Numbered from the stretch's first letter, positions 8,473 through 18,552 are shown. The stretch: 64,000 nt of DNA from an uncultured Mediterraneibacter sp. (GCF_944377805.1 NZ_CALWFZ010000003.1:114714-178713), one strand, 5' to 3'. The notes: generated by a model not told the origin, from the letters alone. A program made the numbers and translations.

Positions 8473-9345
8473 ATGTCAGGAAAGAAAATACAGTCGGCAA
8501 AGAGAAAGCGTTTTATCAACAATTCGATCGTTCATGTGATTCTGGCCGTGCTGGCGGCTATATGGGTATTTCCGATCGTGTGGGTCATTCTGACCAGTTT
8601 CCGGGCGGAACAGGGCTCCTATGTGTCGACTTTTCTTCCCCAGTCTTATACTGTGGATAACTATGTGAAGCTGTTTACCGACACGACGATCCTCAATTTC
8701 CCGCAGATGTTCATGAACACGCTGTTCATCGCGATCTGTTCATGTATCCTCTCGACGTTCTATGTACTGGCGGTTTCTTACTGTCTGTCCAGGCTGCGTT
8801 TCAAGTTGAGAAAGCCGTACATGAACATGGCAATGATCCTCGGACTTTTTCCCGGATTTATGTCGATGATCGCGGTATATTTTATACTCAAGGCGATCGG
8901 ACTTACGGAGGGAAACCTCATCAAGCTGGCGCTGATTCTCGTCTATTCGGGAGGAGCGGCATTAAGTTTTCAGATTGCAAAAGGATTTTTCGATACAATT
9001 CCGGAAGCAGTGGATGAAGCGGCTCTTCTGGACGGATGTACGAGATGGCAGATCTTTACGAAGATCACGCTGCCGCTTAGCAAACCGATCGTTATTTATA
9101 CAGTGCTTACGGCGTTTATGGCTCCGTGGCTCGACTTTATCTTTGCGAAAGTGATCTGCCGCGCCAATTCGGATCAGTATACGATCGCCATCGGCTTGTG
9201 GAGAATGCTCGAGAAAGAGTACATAGACAGCTGGTATACCTGCTTTGCCGCGGGAGCCGTGCTGATCTCGATTCCGATTGCGGCGCTGTTCCTGTATATG
9301 CAGAGATATTATGTAGACGGTCTGTCTGGAGCGGTCAAAGGTTAG
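8473..9345 (+). CDS. MalG-like ABC sugar permease
   Basis: This 290-residue integral membrane protein has six helices and the EAA loop DEAALLDGCTRWQIFTKITLPLSKP at about residues 179-203, which contacts the ATPase subunit. The start follows the MalF-like stop by two bases and is preceded by GAAGGAGG. It is the second half of the sugar channel. The C-terminal YMQRYYVDGLSGAVKG tail is typical of MalG. Confidence 0.94.
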   Translation: MSGKKIQSAKRKRFINNSIVHVILAVLAAIWVFPIVWVILTSFRAEQGSYVSTFLPQSYTVDNYVKLFTDTTILNFPQMFMNTLFIAICSCILSTFYVLAVSYCLSRLRFKLRKPYMNMAMILGLFPGFMSMIAVYFILKAIGLTEGNLIKLALILVYSGGAALSFQIAKGFFDTIPEAVDEAALLDGCTRWQIFTKITLPLSKPIVIYTVLTAFMAPWLDFIFAKVICRANSDQYTIAIGLWRMLEKEYIDSWYTCFAAGAVLISIPIAALFLYMQRYYVDGLSGAVKG

Positions 9346-9360
9346 GAAAGGGCATAATAT

Positions 9361-11319
9361 ATGAAGACGGCATTAGAGTGGAAACAGTACTATTCAAGCC
9401 CGGAATTCCGGGAAAACTATATTTATGACAACAATGACCTCGGGGGTATCTGTACGGATAAAGGAACTTCATTTAAACTGTGGAGTCCTTCGGCAGACAG
9501 CGTCACGCTGAATCTGTACCGGGAGGGGAGCGGAGGAAGCGCTTATGCAAGCGCGCCCATGACCCGGGAGAACCGGGGCGTGTGGCGCTGGAGCACAGAG
9601 GAGAAGCTGCATGGAGTTTACTATGACTTCCAAATCGATATGGAAGGGCAAAGCGTGCGCTGTGCCGATCCCTGGGCAAAGGCCTGCGGGGTGAACGGCA
9701 GGCGCAGTATGGCGGTGGATCTGAGAAGAACGGATCCTGAGGGCTGGGATAGAGACTGTCCACCCGAAAAGAGACAGGAGCAGATTATCTATGAGCTGCA
9801 TGTCAAAGAATTCTCCTGGGACGCCTCCGGCGGTTTTCCGAAAGAATACCGGGGAAAATACAAGGCGTTTACCTGTGCGGACACTACGCTTTACAATGAC
9901 GGGCTACATCCGACAGGGCTGAAATATCTGAAAGATCTTGGGATTACCCATGTACAGATTATGCCGGCCTACGATTACGGATCTGTGAATGAGGAGGGAA
10001 GTCCCGAGGAATTTAACTGGGGATATGACCCGGTGAATTATAATGTCCCCGAGGGATCTTATTCTACAGATCCGGCTCACGGCGAAGTCCGTATCCGCGA
10101 GATGAAGGAAATGATTCAGTCGCTTCATCAGCAGGGGTTCCGTGTGATTATGGATGTGGTTTACAACCATACATATTCATTGGATTCCTGGTTTCAGAGA
10201 TCGGCGCCCTGGTATTTTTACAGGGTGTTTGACGACGGGAGGATCTCCAATGGCTCGGCCTGCGGCAACGATGTGGCAAGCGAACGGGAGATGTGCGCCT
10301 CCTATATTCTGGAGTCGGTTCTGTACTGGACAGAGGAGTATCATATCGACGGATTTCGTTTTGACCTGATGGGGCTTCTGGACGTAGAGCTGATGAACCG
10401 GATCAGAAGGGCGCTGGACGAGCGGTATGGAAAAGGAGAGAAGCTGATGTTCGGCGAGCCCTGGGCGGCAGACGAGACTGCAATGGAGAAAGGCGCCGTT
10501 CCCGCCCTTAAGAAGAACATCGGGCTTCTGGATGAGAATATCGGGATGTTCTGCGATGATACAAGAGACGCAGTGAAGGGCTCGGCTCTGAAAATATGGA
10601 AACCGGGATTCATCAACGGGGCCAGGGGAAAGGAAGAGGCCATCGCCCGAAGCGTGGAGGCCTGGTGTGAAAAGGAGCCCGGGGAGTGTTTCGGAGTGAA
10701 GGCGCCATCCCAGGTGATTACCTATGTATCGGCTCATGACAACCAGACTCTCTGGGATAAACTCTCCGAGACGCTGCCGGATACAGATACGGCAGAGCGG
10801 ATGCGGCTTAACCGCATGGCAGCTGCTCTGTACATGACATGTCAGGGCACGTTATTCTTTCTGTCCGGGGAGGAGTTTGCCAGGACAAAGGGCGGACTGG
10901 AAGATTCTTACAACGCACCGATCGGAATCAACCGCATTGACTGGGAGAAGGCATGGGAAAACCGCTCTCTTGTCGAGTATTATCAGGGCCTGATCGGACT
11001 GCGCTCACGTCTTCCGGGGCTGTGCGACAAGTCCAGACAGGCTCCGGGGCGGATTCGTGATATAAGAAAGAAGGACGGAGCGGTCAGTTTTACAGTGGAT
11101 AATTACAGTCCATCGGGAGAAAGCACTTGGAAAACATTAAAAATTGTTTATAATAGTACGAAAGAAGAGCAGACTGTTTCGGTAGAAGGTGAGGGATGGG
11201 TCGTTCTCTGCAATGGAGAGAACAGCAGACTGTGGAGAGAACGGCATTTTATTAAAAATCAGGCAAAGGTCAGTCCCCAGAGTGTGTTGATATTAGGCCA
11301 GATACCCTGCGCATCCTGA
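9361..11319 (+). CDS. pulA: Type I pullulanase (GH13), cytoplasmic
   Basis: At 652 residues this has an N-terminal CBM48-like beta domain (about 25-120), a GH13 barrel with the pullulanase signature FNWGYDPVNYNVPEG, and a C-terminal beta domain. Catalytic regions are DVVYNHT, GFRFDLMG (nucleophile Asp), FGEPW (acid/base Glu) and SAHDNQTLWD. It hydrolyses alpha-1,6 branch links in imported branched maltodextrins. There is no signal peptide, so it works inside the cell. It sits 15 bp after the permease gene in the same operon. Confidence 0.94.
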   Translation: MKTALEWKQYYSSPEFRENYIYDNNDLGGICTDKGTSFKLWSPSADSVTLNLYREGSGGSAYASAPMTRENRGVWRWSTEEKLHGVYYDFQIDMEGQSVRCADPWAKACGVNGRRSMAVDLRRTDPEGWDRDCPPEKRQEQIIYELHVKEFSWDASGGFPKEYRGKYKAFTCADTTLYNDGLHPTGLKYLKDLGITHVQIMPAYDYGSVNEEGSPEEFNWGYDPVNYNVPEGSYSTDPAHGEVRIREMKEMIQSLHQQGFRVIMDVVYNHTYSLDSWFQRSAPWYFYRVFDDGRISNGSACGNDVASEREMCASYILESVLYWTEEYHIDGFRFDLMGLLDVELMNRIRRALDERYGKGEKLMFGEPWAADETAMEKGAVPALKKNIGLLDENIGMFCDDTRDAVKGSALKIWKPGFINGARGKEEAIARSVEAWCEKEPGECFGVKAPSQVITYVSAHDNQTLWDKLSETLPDTDTAERMRLNRMAAALYMTCQGTLFFLSGEEFARTKGGLEDSYNAPIGINRIDWEKAWENRSLVEYYQGLIGLRSRLPGLCDKSRQAPGRIRDIRKKDGAVSFTVDNYSPSGESTWKTLKIVYNSTKEEQTVSVEGEGWVVLCNGENSRLWRERHFIKNQAKVSPQSVLILGQIPCAS

Positions 11320-11374
11320 CACCGGATAAAACAGGAAAGAGAGCAGCGGATATGGAGAAAGGGATAATGGCACA

Positions 11375-13339
11375 ATGAAATGGATCTACGGAAAACAGGA
11401 CTGGAAGACTTATGAAAGAGGGCAGGAAAACTGTTATCTGATGACAAACGGGCTGGGAGGATTCTCCTCCATGACTATGACAGGCTCGGTCTCCCGCAAT
11501 GACCACGCATTTCTTATGGCATGTGTGAAGGCGCCCAACCACCGGTTCAATATTATTCACCGCATAGCAGAACAGCTGGAGACAGGAGAGGAGAGCTTTG
11601 TGCTCTCCTCTCAGGAATTCCAGGATGGAAACCGGGAGGAAGGGTACCGTCATCTGTCGGAATTCGCGTATGAGGATACGCCGCGCTGGAGTTTTCATGT
11701 AAGCGGTGTGGAGATTATAAAAGAGGCGGCGCTCAGGCACGGCGAGAACACGGCTGTACTTCGATACCGGATTGAGAACCGTTCAGGGAGAACGGTCCGT
11801 CTGAAAGTAACTCCGTTTTACCAGTTCGCGCCAAAAGGGCATGACCTGAATGCGGATCAGAAGCTTGCCGATTTGGGAGACGCTCTGAAAAGCGGCAAAA
11901 TGACGCTGCATTACATGACTGACGGCATAGTGGAGAGCATACCGGAGCGCAGCGAGACTTATTATTATTCTTACGACGCCTGCGATGGGAGAAGAAAGAC
12001 CGGGAGTGCCCGGGCTCTTCACCGGATCACGGCAGAGGTGAAAAGCAAAGAGAGTAAAATTCTGTCGATTGTATATAGTATGGAGAAATCGTATCCTGAG
12101 AAATACCAGTCTGAAAACGCCGGTTCTCTGACCGCCCGGGTTATCAATGAAATGAAGCAGTACCGTGAGAACCTTAAACAGGTCTCTGGTTTTAGCGACG
12201 AAACAGCGCAGTATCTCGCGAAAAGCGCGGAGCAGTTTATCGCTCTGAGAGAGTCCACAGGTGGAAAGACAATACTGGCCGGGTTCCCCTTCTTTGAGGA
12301 CTGGGGGAGAGATACGATGATCGCGCTGCCCGGACTGTGTATTTCCACAGGGAGATATAAAGAAGCAGAGTCTATACTGAGAACATTTGCCGGTTATGAG
12401 AGAAACGGCCTGATGCCGAATCTGTTCCCCGAAGGCGGGGTAGAACCGATGTACAATACAGCGGACGCGGCCCTTCTTTTTATCAACTGCGTCTGGATGT
12501 ATTACAATGCGTCGAAAGACCGTAATTTTCTCGCGGAGATGTACCCGGTCATGGAGCGGATCATACGGTGTTACCGGGAGGGAACTGATTATGACATACA
12601 CATGGAGGACGACGGCCTGATTGCCGCGGGAAGAGGACTTGATCAGGTGACATGGATGGATATCCGTGTGGGGGATATTCTTCCAACTCCGAGACACGGA
12701 AAACCGGTGGAGATCAATGCCTACTGGTACAATGCACAAAGAATCATGGCAGAGTGCGCCCGTCTGCTTCAGACGGGGGGAGAATGCTACGGGCAGATGG
12801 CGGATCAGACAAAACGTTCTTTTCTGGAGCAGTTCTGGATGGAGGATAAAGGCTGCCTCAAGGATGTGGTCTCAGGAACAGAGGCAGACTTCCAGGTGCG
12901 CTGCAATCAGATATGGGCGGTGTCGATGCCTTTTACCATGCTGGATGAGGCAAGAGAGAGACAGGTAGTGGACACTGTGTTTGAAAAACTCTATACTCCC
13001 TACGGGCTGAGAACGCTGGAGATGGGAGACAAAGAATTTAAGCCGTTCTATGGAGGAGAATTATTAGACAGAGATCTGGCCTATCATCAGGGAACAGTGT
13101 GGGCCTATCCTCTGGGAGCTTACTACCTGGCATATCTCAAAGTGAACGGTTACAGCGCCAAGGCCAAAGAACATGTACGGGGCCAGCTTGAAGTGCTGGG
13201 AAGCGCCCTTCGGGAAGGATGCGTCGGGCAGCTTCCGGAGATTTATGACGGAGAGAATCCGGTGTCGTCCAAGGGCTGTTTCGCCCAGGCCTGGAGCGTG
13301 GGAGAACTGCTCAGGGTATATGAGGCGTTGGAGACATAA
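11375..13339 (+). CDS. Amylo-alpha-1,6-glucosidase / glycogen debranching enzyme family (GH133-like)
   Basis: The 654 residues comprise an N-terminal beta-sandwich domain (YLMTNGLGGFSSMTMTG near residues 20-36 is the family signature) and a C-terminal (alpha/alpha)6 catalytic domain with TILAGFPFFEDWGRDTMIALPGL and GRGLDQVTWMDIR, both containing conserved acidic residues. Enzymes of this family remove single glucose branch stubs from limit dextrins. It complements the neighbouring pullulanase. The short gap and shared strand place it in the maltodextrin operon. It lacks a secretion signal. Confidence 0.93.
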   Translation: MKWIYGKQDWKTYERGQENCYLMTNGLGGFSSMTMTGSVSRNDHAFLMACVKAPNHRFNIIHRIAEQLETGEESFVLSSQEFQDGNREEGYRHLSEFAYEDTPRWSFHVSGVEIIKEAALRHGENTAVLRYRIENRSGRTVRLKVTPFYQFAPKGHDLNADQKLADLGDALKSGKMTLHYMTDGIVESIPERSETYYYSYDACDGRRKTGSARALHRITAEVKSKESKILSIVYSMEKSYPEKYQSENAGSLTARVINEMKQYRENLKQVSGFSDETAQYLAKSAEQFIALRESTGGKTILAGFPFFEDWGRDTMIALPGLCISTGRYKEAESILRTFAGYERNGLMPNLFPEGGVEPMYNTADAALLFINCVWMYYNASKDRNFLAEMYPVMERIIRCYREGTDYDIHMEDDGLIAAGRGLDQVTWMDIRVGDILPTPRHGKPVEINAYWYNAQRIMAECARLLQTGGECYGQMADQTKRSFLEQFWMEDKGCLKDVVSGTEADFQVRCNQIWAVSMPFTMLDEARERQVVDTVFEKLYTPYGLRTLEMGDKEFKPFYGGELLDRDLAYHQGTVWAYPLGAYYLAYLKVNGYSAKAKEHVRGQLEVLGSALREGCVGQLPEIYDGENPVSSKGCFAQAWSVGELLRVYEALET

Positions 13340-13359
13340 AAGAGTTTGAGGAGGATTTC

Positions 13360-15015
13360 TTGAGTATGGAAGGAAAGAATAAAAGACCCTGGTGGAAAGA
13401 CGCAGTAGTATATCAGATCTACCCGAAGAGCTTTCAGGACTCAGACGGAGACGGGATCGGCGATATTAAAGGTATGATACAGAGACTGGACTACCTGAGT
13501 GACCTGGGGATCGACGCGGTGTGGCTCTCGCCTGTGTACCGATCGCCTCAGGCGGACAACGGATATGACATCTCGGATTACCGCGACATAGATCCGATGT
13601 TCGGAACTCTCGCAGACATGGATGAACTGATCCGGGAGGCGAAGAAGCGAAACATACGGATTATCATGGACCTTGTCCTGAATCACACATCGGATGAACA
13701 CCCGTGGTTCATTGAGGCGAAAAAGAGCAGGGATAATCCCTATCATGATTATTATGTATGGCGCGATGGCGAGGAGGGGATATATCCTAACGATATGAAG
13801 GCTTCTTTCGGCGGCCCGGCATGGGAGTGGGTACCTGAACTCGGACAATACTATTTCCATCAGTTCGCGGTAAAACAGCCGGATCTCAACTGGGAGAATC
13901 CAAAGGTGCGCCGGGAGATTTACGACATGATTCTCTGGTGGATGGACCGTGGTGTGGGCGGGTTCCGCCTGGACGTGATCGACCAGATTGCAAAAGAACC
14001 GGATCGGAAGATTACAAACAACGGGCCAAGACTCCACGAATTCCTCCGGGAGATGAGCAGGGAGACTTTCCAAAGGGGAGATCTGATCACAGTGGGAGAA
14101 GCATGGGGAGCAACCACTGAAACCGCAAAGTTATACAGCAATCCAGACGGCAGTGAATTTTCTATGGTATTCCAGTTTGAGCACAGCATGCTGGATCAGC
14201 AGCCGGGAAAAGAAAAGTGGGATCTCAGAGCCCTGCCTTTTGTGGAACTGAAAAAATGTCTCGCCAGATGGCAGACCAGCCTGTATCAGACGGGGTGGAA
14301 CAGCCTGTTCTGGGACAATCATGATCTGCCGCGCATCGTATCCCGCTGGGGAGATGACAGAATATACCGGAACGAGTCCGCCAAGATGCTCGCGGCAGTG
14401 CTTCACGGCATGCAGGGAACCCCTTACATTTATCAGGGAGAAGAACTGGGAATGACGAATGTAAGATTTGAAAGTATCGGGGATTACCGGGACATTGAGA
14501 CGATCAATCTGTATCAGGAGCGTCTGGAAAAAGGGTATCCGGAATCAGATATTATGGCGTCGGTCCATGCAAAGAGCAGAGATAACGCGCGCACTCCCAT
14601 GCAGTGGAATTCCAGTTCGCAGGCCGGGTTCACCACCGGTACTTCGTGGATCGCGGTGAATGAAAACTATAAAGAGATCAATGCGCAGGAGGAGCAAAAA
14701 GATCCTGACTCAGTGTATCACTTTTATAAAAAGCTGATCTGGTTAAGGAAGGAATATCCGGTATTCGCGGACGGAAAGTTTGACCTGCTTATGCCGGAAG
14801 ACGGGCAGATATTCGCGTATACAAGAACAGACGGGAACATACAGATGCTTGTGTGCGCCAATTTCACAGGAGAGCCGGCCTCATGTTCCATCCTGGATCA
14901 GTGGAAGGACGCTGAACTGCTTATACACAATTACGGCACATCCGTACAGGGCGATACGCTGCGTCCATACGAGGCGATGATCCTCTTAAAAAAGGATGCG
15001 TTAAATCCTGCTTGA
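13360..15015 (+). CDS. GH13 alpha-glucosidase (oligo-1,6-glucosidase type)
   Basis: The 551-residue GH13_31-type enzyme begins with WWKDAVVYQIYPKSFQDSDGDGIGDI. It has DLVLNHTSDEHPWF, the nucleophile region GGFRLDVID, the acid/base region VGEAWG and the transition-state DNHD motif. It cleaves glucose from the non-reducing ends of short alpha-glucans and isomalto-oligosaccharides; trehalose-6-phosphate hydrolase is a close relative that cannot be excluded. GAGGAGG at 13348 best fits a TTG start at 13360, with an ATG two codons later as the alternative. It closes the operon. Confidence 0.92.
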   Translation: MSMEGKNKRPWWKDAVVYQIYPKSFQDSDGDGIGDIKGMIQRLDYLSDLGIDAVWLSPVYRSPQADNGYDISDYRDIDPMFGTLADMDELIREAKKRNIRIIMDLVLNHTSDEHPWFIEAKKSRDNPYHDYYVWRDGEEGIYPNDMKASFGGPAWEWVPELGQYYFHQFAVKQPDLNWENPKVRREIYDMILWWMDRGVGGFRLDVIDQIAKEPDRKITNNGPRLHEFLREMSRETFQRGDLITVGEAWGATTETAKLYSNPDGSEFSMVFQFEHSMLDQQPGKEKWDLRALPFVELKKCLARWQTSLYQTGWNSLFWDNHDLPRIVSRWGDDRIYRNESAKMLAAVLHGMQGTPYIYQGEELGMTNVRFESIGDYRDIETINLYQERLEKGYPESDIMASVHAKSRDNARTPMQWNSSSQAGFTTGTSWIAVNENYKEINAQEEQKDPDSVYHFYKKLIWLRKEYPVFADGKFDLLMPEDGQIFAYTRTDGNIQMLVCANFTGEPASCSILDQWKDAELLIHNYGTSVQGDTLRPYEAMILLKKDALNPA

Positions 15016-15332
15016 CAGGGAATATCCGGCTGCGGTAGAATAACCGGTGTAAGAGAAAGCGTTGACGAGGACAGTAAGCTGCCGGCGCATCCCAGAGAGG
15101 GGACCTATAGCTGGAAGGACCCTGTTGTGCGGCATGACTGAACACCACCTCTGAGCGGCCCTAATACGGCACGGTGATTCCGTTATCATCACATGAATTA
15201 AGTCGGTTTTCTATGGAAGACAAGCAGGGTGGAACCGCGGGAATACTCCCGTCCCTGTGCGGAGTGTTTCCGTGCGGCCGCGTAATATTTACAAACAGTC
15301 AGGAGACATTTCTTTGGGAATGTCTCTTTTTT
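15012..15332 (+). ncRNA. Threonine T-box leader with promoter and terminator, upstream of thrS
   Basis: The promoter TTGACA (15012-15017), 18 bp, TAGAAT (15036-15041) overlaps the glucosidase stop codon. The leader then shows long paired regions, an ACC threonine triplet near 15144 in a plausible specifier loop, and the invariant T-box sequence agggtggaaccgcgg at 15226-15240. The terminator stem gagacatt/aatgtctc (15303-15310, 15319-15326) is followed by six T residues. Uncharged tRNA-Thr would stabilise the antiterminator and allow thrS transcription. Confidence 0.9.
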
Positions 15333-15427
15333 GTGACAGCGACGAGCCAAAGGCCGGACTTGCCCGAGACCCTGGCGATTGTTTAGAGTTCCGGTATGTG
15401 TCCTTTGGCGCTTCGGGCGATTTGCGG
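15331..15427 (+). repeat. Dispersed terminator-associated repeat, copy 1
   Basis: It starts within the T tract of the T-box terminator with ttgtgacagcgacgagcc and contains aaaggccggacttgccc and a 3' hairpin (ttccggtatgtgtc with ggcgcttcggg). It is closely related to copies at 17461, 21917 and 45151. This copy lies in the untranslated leader of thrS, so it is transcribed whenever the T-box reads through. Confidence 0.7.
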
Positions 15428-15472
15428 ACGGCATGTGAAAGATCATAATCAGAAAAGAAAGGAAGAAGTAAG

Positions 15473-17374
15473 ATGAAGATTACATTAAAAGATGGTTCAT
15501 TTAAAGAGTACCAGGAACCAAAGAGTGTGTATGAGATCGCGCTTGACATCAGCGAAGGGCTGGCCAGAGTTGCGACGGCGGGAGAGGCTGACGGAGAGGT
15601 TGTGGATCTGCGGACAGTGATTGATCACGACTGTGAGCTCAATATCCTGACATTTAACGATGAAAAAGGCAAAGGGGCGTTCCGCCATACAGCGTCACAT
15701 ATTCTGGCTCAGGCTGTCAAGAGACTGTATCCGGAGACAAAGCTTGCCATCGGGCCGTCTATTGCGGACGGATTCTACTATGATGTGGACAGAGAGACTC
15801 CGTTTACGACTGAAGATCTGGAGAAAATCGAGGCGGAGATGAAGAAGATCGTCAAGGAGAATCTTGAGATCAAACAGCACACTATGCCGAGAAATGAGGC
15901 GCTTGCATACTTTAAGGAGAAAAATGAGACATACAAGGTGGAACTTATTGAAGATCTGCCGGAAGACGAGACGATCAGTTTCTATTCCCAGGGAGAGTTC
16001 ACTGATCTGTGCGCCGGCCCGCATCTTATGACGACCAAGCCGGTGAAGGCGGTTAAGCTGACAAGTCTGGCGGGCGCGTACTGGAGAGGCGATGAGCACA
16101 ACAAGATGCTCCAGAGAATCTACGGAACCGCATTTCCGAAAAAGGCCGAACTTGATGAGTATCTGACTATGATCGAGGAGGCAAAGAAACGCGATCACAG
16201 AAAGCTGGGTAAAGAACTGGGGCTCTTTATGATGCGCGAGGAGGGGCCGGGATTCCCGTTCTTCCTGCCAAACGGAATGGTATTAAAGAACACTCTGCTT
16301 GAGTACTGGAGAGAGATCCACAACAAAGCGGGTTATGTGGAGATCAGTACGCCGGTTATGTTAAGCCGTCATCTCTGGGAGACGTCCGGACACTGGGATC
16401 ATTATAAAGAAAATATGTACACAACTGTAATTGATGATGTGGATTTTGCGATCAAGCCGATGAACTGTCCGGGCGGCATTCTCGTCTATGAGTCTGAGCC
16501 GCGCTCCTACCGTGACCTTCCGGTTCGCATGGGAGAGCTGGGATTGGTACACAGACACGAGAAATCCGGACAGCTCCACGGACTGATGCGCGTGCGCTGC
16601 TTCACTCAGGACGACGCGCATATTTTCATGACTCCGGAGCAGATCAAGGGTGAGATCAAAGGCGTGGTAAAACTGATTGACGAGGTGTACAGCCTCTTCG
16701 GGTTTAAATATCATGTGGAACTCTCCACCCGTCCCGAGGACAGCATGGGAAGCGATGAGGACTGGGATATGGCGACAGACGCTCTCAGGGCAGCTCTTGA
16801 CGACATCGGACTTTCCTACGTCGTAAATGAAGGCGACGGGGCTTTCTACGGGCCGAAGATCGACTTCCATCTGGAGGACTCTATCGGAAGAACATGGCAG
16901 TGCGGTACGATCCAGCTTGACTTCCAGCTTCCACTCAGATTTGACCTGGAGTACACAGGGGCAGACGGAGAAAAGCACAGACCGATCATGATTCATCGGG
17001 TTGTATTCGGTTCTATTGAGCGTTTCATCGGAATTCTGATCGAGCACTTCGCGGGCGCTTTCCCGACATGGCTTGCGCCGGTACAGGTAAAAGTGCTTCC
17101 AATCTCCGATAAGCATATGGAGTACGGCGTGAAAGTATTGGAGACGCTTAAAGCGGCGGGAATCCGGGCAGAGATCGATACAAGAGCAGAGAAGATCGGA
17201 TATAAGATCCGCGAGGCTCAGATGAAGAAGACTCCGTATATGCTTGTGGTCGGAGCAAAAGAAGAGGAAGAAGAGAAAGTCTCCGTAAGAAGCAGAAAAG
17301 AGGGCGATGAAGGCCAGTGCGGACTGGGAGAATTCGTGGAGAAGATCAAAGAAGAGATCGCGGGGAAATGCTAG
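15473..17374 (+). CDS. thrS: Threonyl-tRNA synthetase
   Basis: The 633-residue class II synthetase has an N-terminal TGS domain (about 1-60), a tRNA second additional domain with HTASHILAQA and a conserved C-x-G-P-H editing-type motif (DLCAGPHLM), the catalytic core (motif 2 around RVRCFTQDDAHIF and the zinc-binding FAIKPMNCPGGI region), and a C-terminal anticodon-binding domain. It charges tRNA-Thr with threonine. Regulation is by the T-box leader directly upstream. GGAAGAAG precedes the ATG. Confidence 0.97.
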   Translation: MKITLKDGSFKEYQEPKSVYEIALDISEGLARVATAGEADGEVVDLRTVIDHDCELNILTFNDEKGKGAFRHTASHILAQAVKRLYPETKLAIGPSIADGFYYDVDRETPFTTEDLEKIEAEMKKIVKENLEIKQHTMPRNEALAYFKEKNETYKVELIEDLPEDETISFYSQGEFTDLCAGPHLMTTKPVKAVKLTSLAGAYWRGDEHNKMLQRIYGTAFPKKAELDEYLTMIEEAKKRDHRKLGKELGLFMMREEGPGFPFFLPNGMVLKNTLLEYWREIHNKAGYVEISTPVMLSRHLWETSGHWDHYKENMYTTVIDDVDFAIKPMNCPGGILVYESEPRSYRDLPVRMGELGLVHRHEKSGQLHGLMRVRCFTQDDAHIFMTPEQIKGEIKGVVKLIDEVYSLFGFKYHVELSTRPEDSMGSDEDWDMATDALRAALDDIGLSYVVNEGDGAFYGPKIDFHLEDSIGRTWQCGTIQLDFQLPLRFDLEYTGADGEKHRPIMIHRVVFGSIERFIGILIEHFAGAFPTWLAPVQVKVLPISDKHMEYGVKVLETLKAAGIRAEIDTRAEKIGYKIREAQMKKTPYMLVVGAKEEEEEKVSVRSRKEGDEGQCGLGEFVEKIKEEIAGKC

Positions 17375-17404
17375 TTTTCGGATTCGGTTAAAACAGCATA
17401 TAAA

Positions 17405-17463
17405 AGAACCGGGGATCCGGCGAAGGGATATTGATTCGCGCCGGATTCCCGGTTCTCTTTTTG
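17405..17463 (+). terminator. Terminator of thrS
   Basis: A long stem, agaaccggggatccggcg paired with its near-inverse ending at 17456, is followed by ctttttg. Confidence 0.85.
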
Positions 17464-17555
17464 TGGCGGCGGACGAACCAAAGTCCGGTTTTATCCGGGA
17501 TCCTGGCGGCCGCTTACAATCCCGGAATGCGCCACACGGCGCTTCCGGCGATTTG
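17461..17555 (+). repeat. Dispersed terminator-associated repeat, copy 2
   Basis: It begins immediately at the thrS terminator T tract (ttgtggcggcggacgaacc). The 3' half folds as ccggaa-gcgcc paired with ggcgc-ttccgg. This full-length copy lies between the convergent thrS and S1-domain genes. Confidence 0.7.
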
Positions 17556-17568
17556 TTCTGGTAGGAAT

Positions 17569-18258
17569 TTACAGTTTCAGATTCCTGAAGAGATCTCCAA
17601 GGTTTGTTCCGATCTCTTCGCTCTTTGGAAGAACGACTTTTTCGACAGGTTCTTCCTTTGCCTCCTCAAGCGCTTTCATGCTGAGGCTTACTTTTCCGTC
17701 TTTGATGCCGATGACTTTTACTTTTACCTCATCGCCCACTTTCAGCACATCCGCCGGTGTCTTCACACGTTTCTGTGAGATCTGTGAGACATGCACCAGA
17801 CCGGACAGATCATTTTCCAGTTTTACAAATGCTCCGTAGTTCTGAAGGGTTTCGACAGTACCGTTCAGGACTGTTCCGACTTTCAGGCTGGCGATTTTCT
17901 CCTCGCGGGCCTTTCTTTCTTTTTCTTTCAGAATCTCGCGGGCAGAGAGAACGAGCCGGTTATTTGCCTGGTCGACGTCGATGACCTGAACTTCAATGTC
18001 TTTGAGAAGATAGGTCTCAAGATCTTCAATATAGGTAAGAGAGAGCTTGGAAGCCGGAACGAAGCCTCTGAGGCCTTCTACCATGACAATCACGCCGCCA
18101 TTTACGACCCCCTCGACTTTCAGAGGAAGGACTGTCTTCTTCTCCATATAATCCATAACCCGGTTCCACGGATTGGCGTCGTCAAAATGTTCTTCATAGT
18201 CCGCCATTGTCTCAACCGCTTCATTTTCCTTTAATTCTTCTCTCATTTCTTCACTCAT
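17569..18258 (-). CDS. S1 RNA-binding domain protein with two S1 repeats
   Basis: The 229-residue protein has an acidic N-terminal tail, then two S1 OB-fold domains: about 46-110 (VEGVVNGGVIVMVEGLRGFVPASKLS) and about 126-197 (GTVLNGTVETLQNYGAFVKLENDLSGLVHVSQIS). The second is the better match to canonical S1. It is shorter than ribosomal protein S1 of Proteobacteria and resembles the small S1-like proteins of Firmicutes that bind mRNA or ribosomes. A minus-strand promoter candidate is TATACT at 18300-18305 with TTGTTT at 18324-18329. The molecular role is not fixed by the sequence. Confidence 0.9.
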   Translation of the reverse strand: MSEEMREELKENEAVETMADYEEHFDDANPWNRVMDYMEKKTVLPLKVEGVVNGGVIVMVEGLRGFVPASKLSLTYIEDLETYLLKDIEVQVIDVDQANNRLVLSAREILKEKERKAREEKIASLKVGTVLNGTVETLQNYGAFVKLENDLSGLVHVSQISQKRVKTPADVLKVGDEVKVKVIGIKDGKVSLSMKALEEAKEEPVEKVVLPKSEEIGTNLGDLFRNLKL

Positions 18259-18493
18259 TGTACAGCACCTCGACTTATTATTAGTTTTTCAATGTTCCCA
18301 GTATATCATAAAACCACGGAAAAAAACAACCGCCTGCATTATATCACAATTCCGAGAGTGTGGAAACAGGCAGATTTCCGGGCGGTTTTCTGACCTTACA
18401 GATATACGGGGCGGCCGGTCGTTCAGGTGCAGATAATACTCCGATAAGCGGAAGAACAGGGGAGACGGGGCACAAGGGAGTCCGAAGCTGCCG

Positions 18494-18552
18494 TTGATTT
18501 GCAGGGCTGCCGGTGATATAATATGGGCGTCAGCGGCTCTGCCGCTTTTTAT
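18494..18552 (+). promoter_or_regulatory. Promoter of the DHH/CBS pyrophosphatase gene, with leader hairpin
   Basis: TTGATT (18494-18499), 17 bp, TATAAT (18517-18522) is a strong sigma-A promoter. Starting only about ten bases further on, agcggc-tct-gccgct followed by five T residues (18532-18550) looks like a small terminator placed at the very start of the transcript. The rest of the intergenic stretch 18330-18490 shows no gene or clear structure. Confidence 0.6.

Noticed and set aside
11783-12739. A 318-codon reverse ORF
   Set aside because: Antisense to the amylo-glucosidase gene, with no recognisable domain and a composition typical of a shadow frame.
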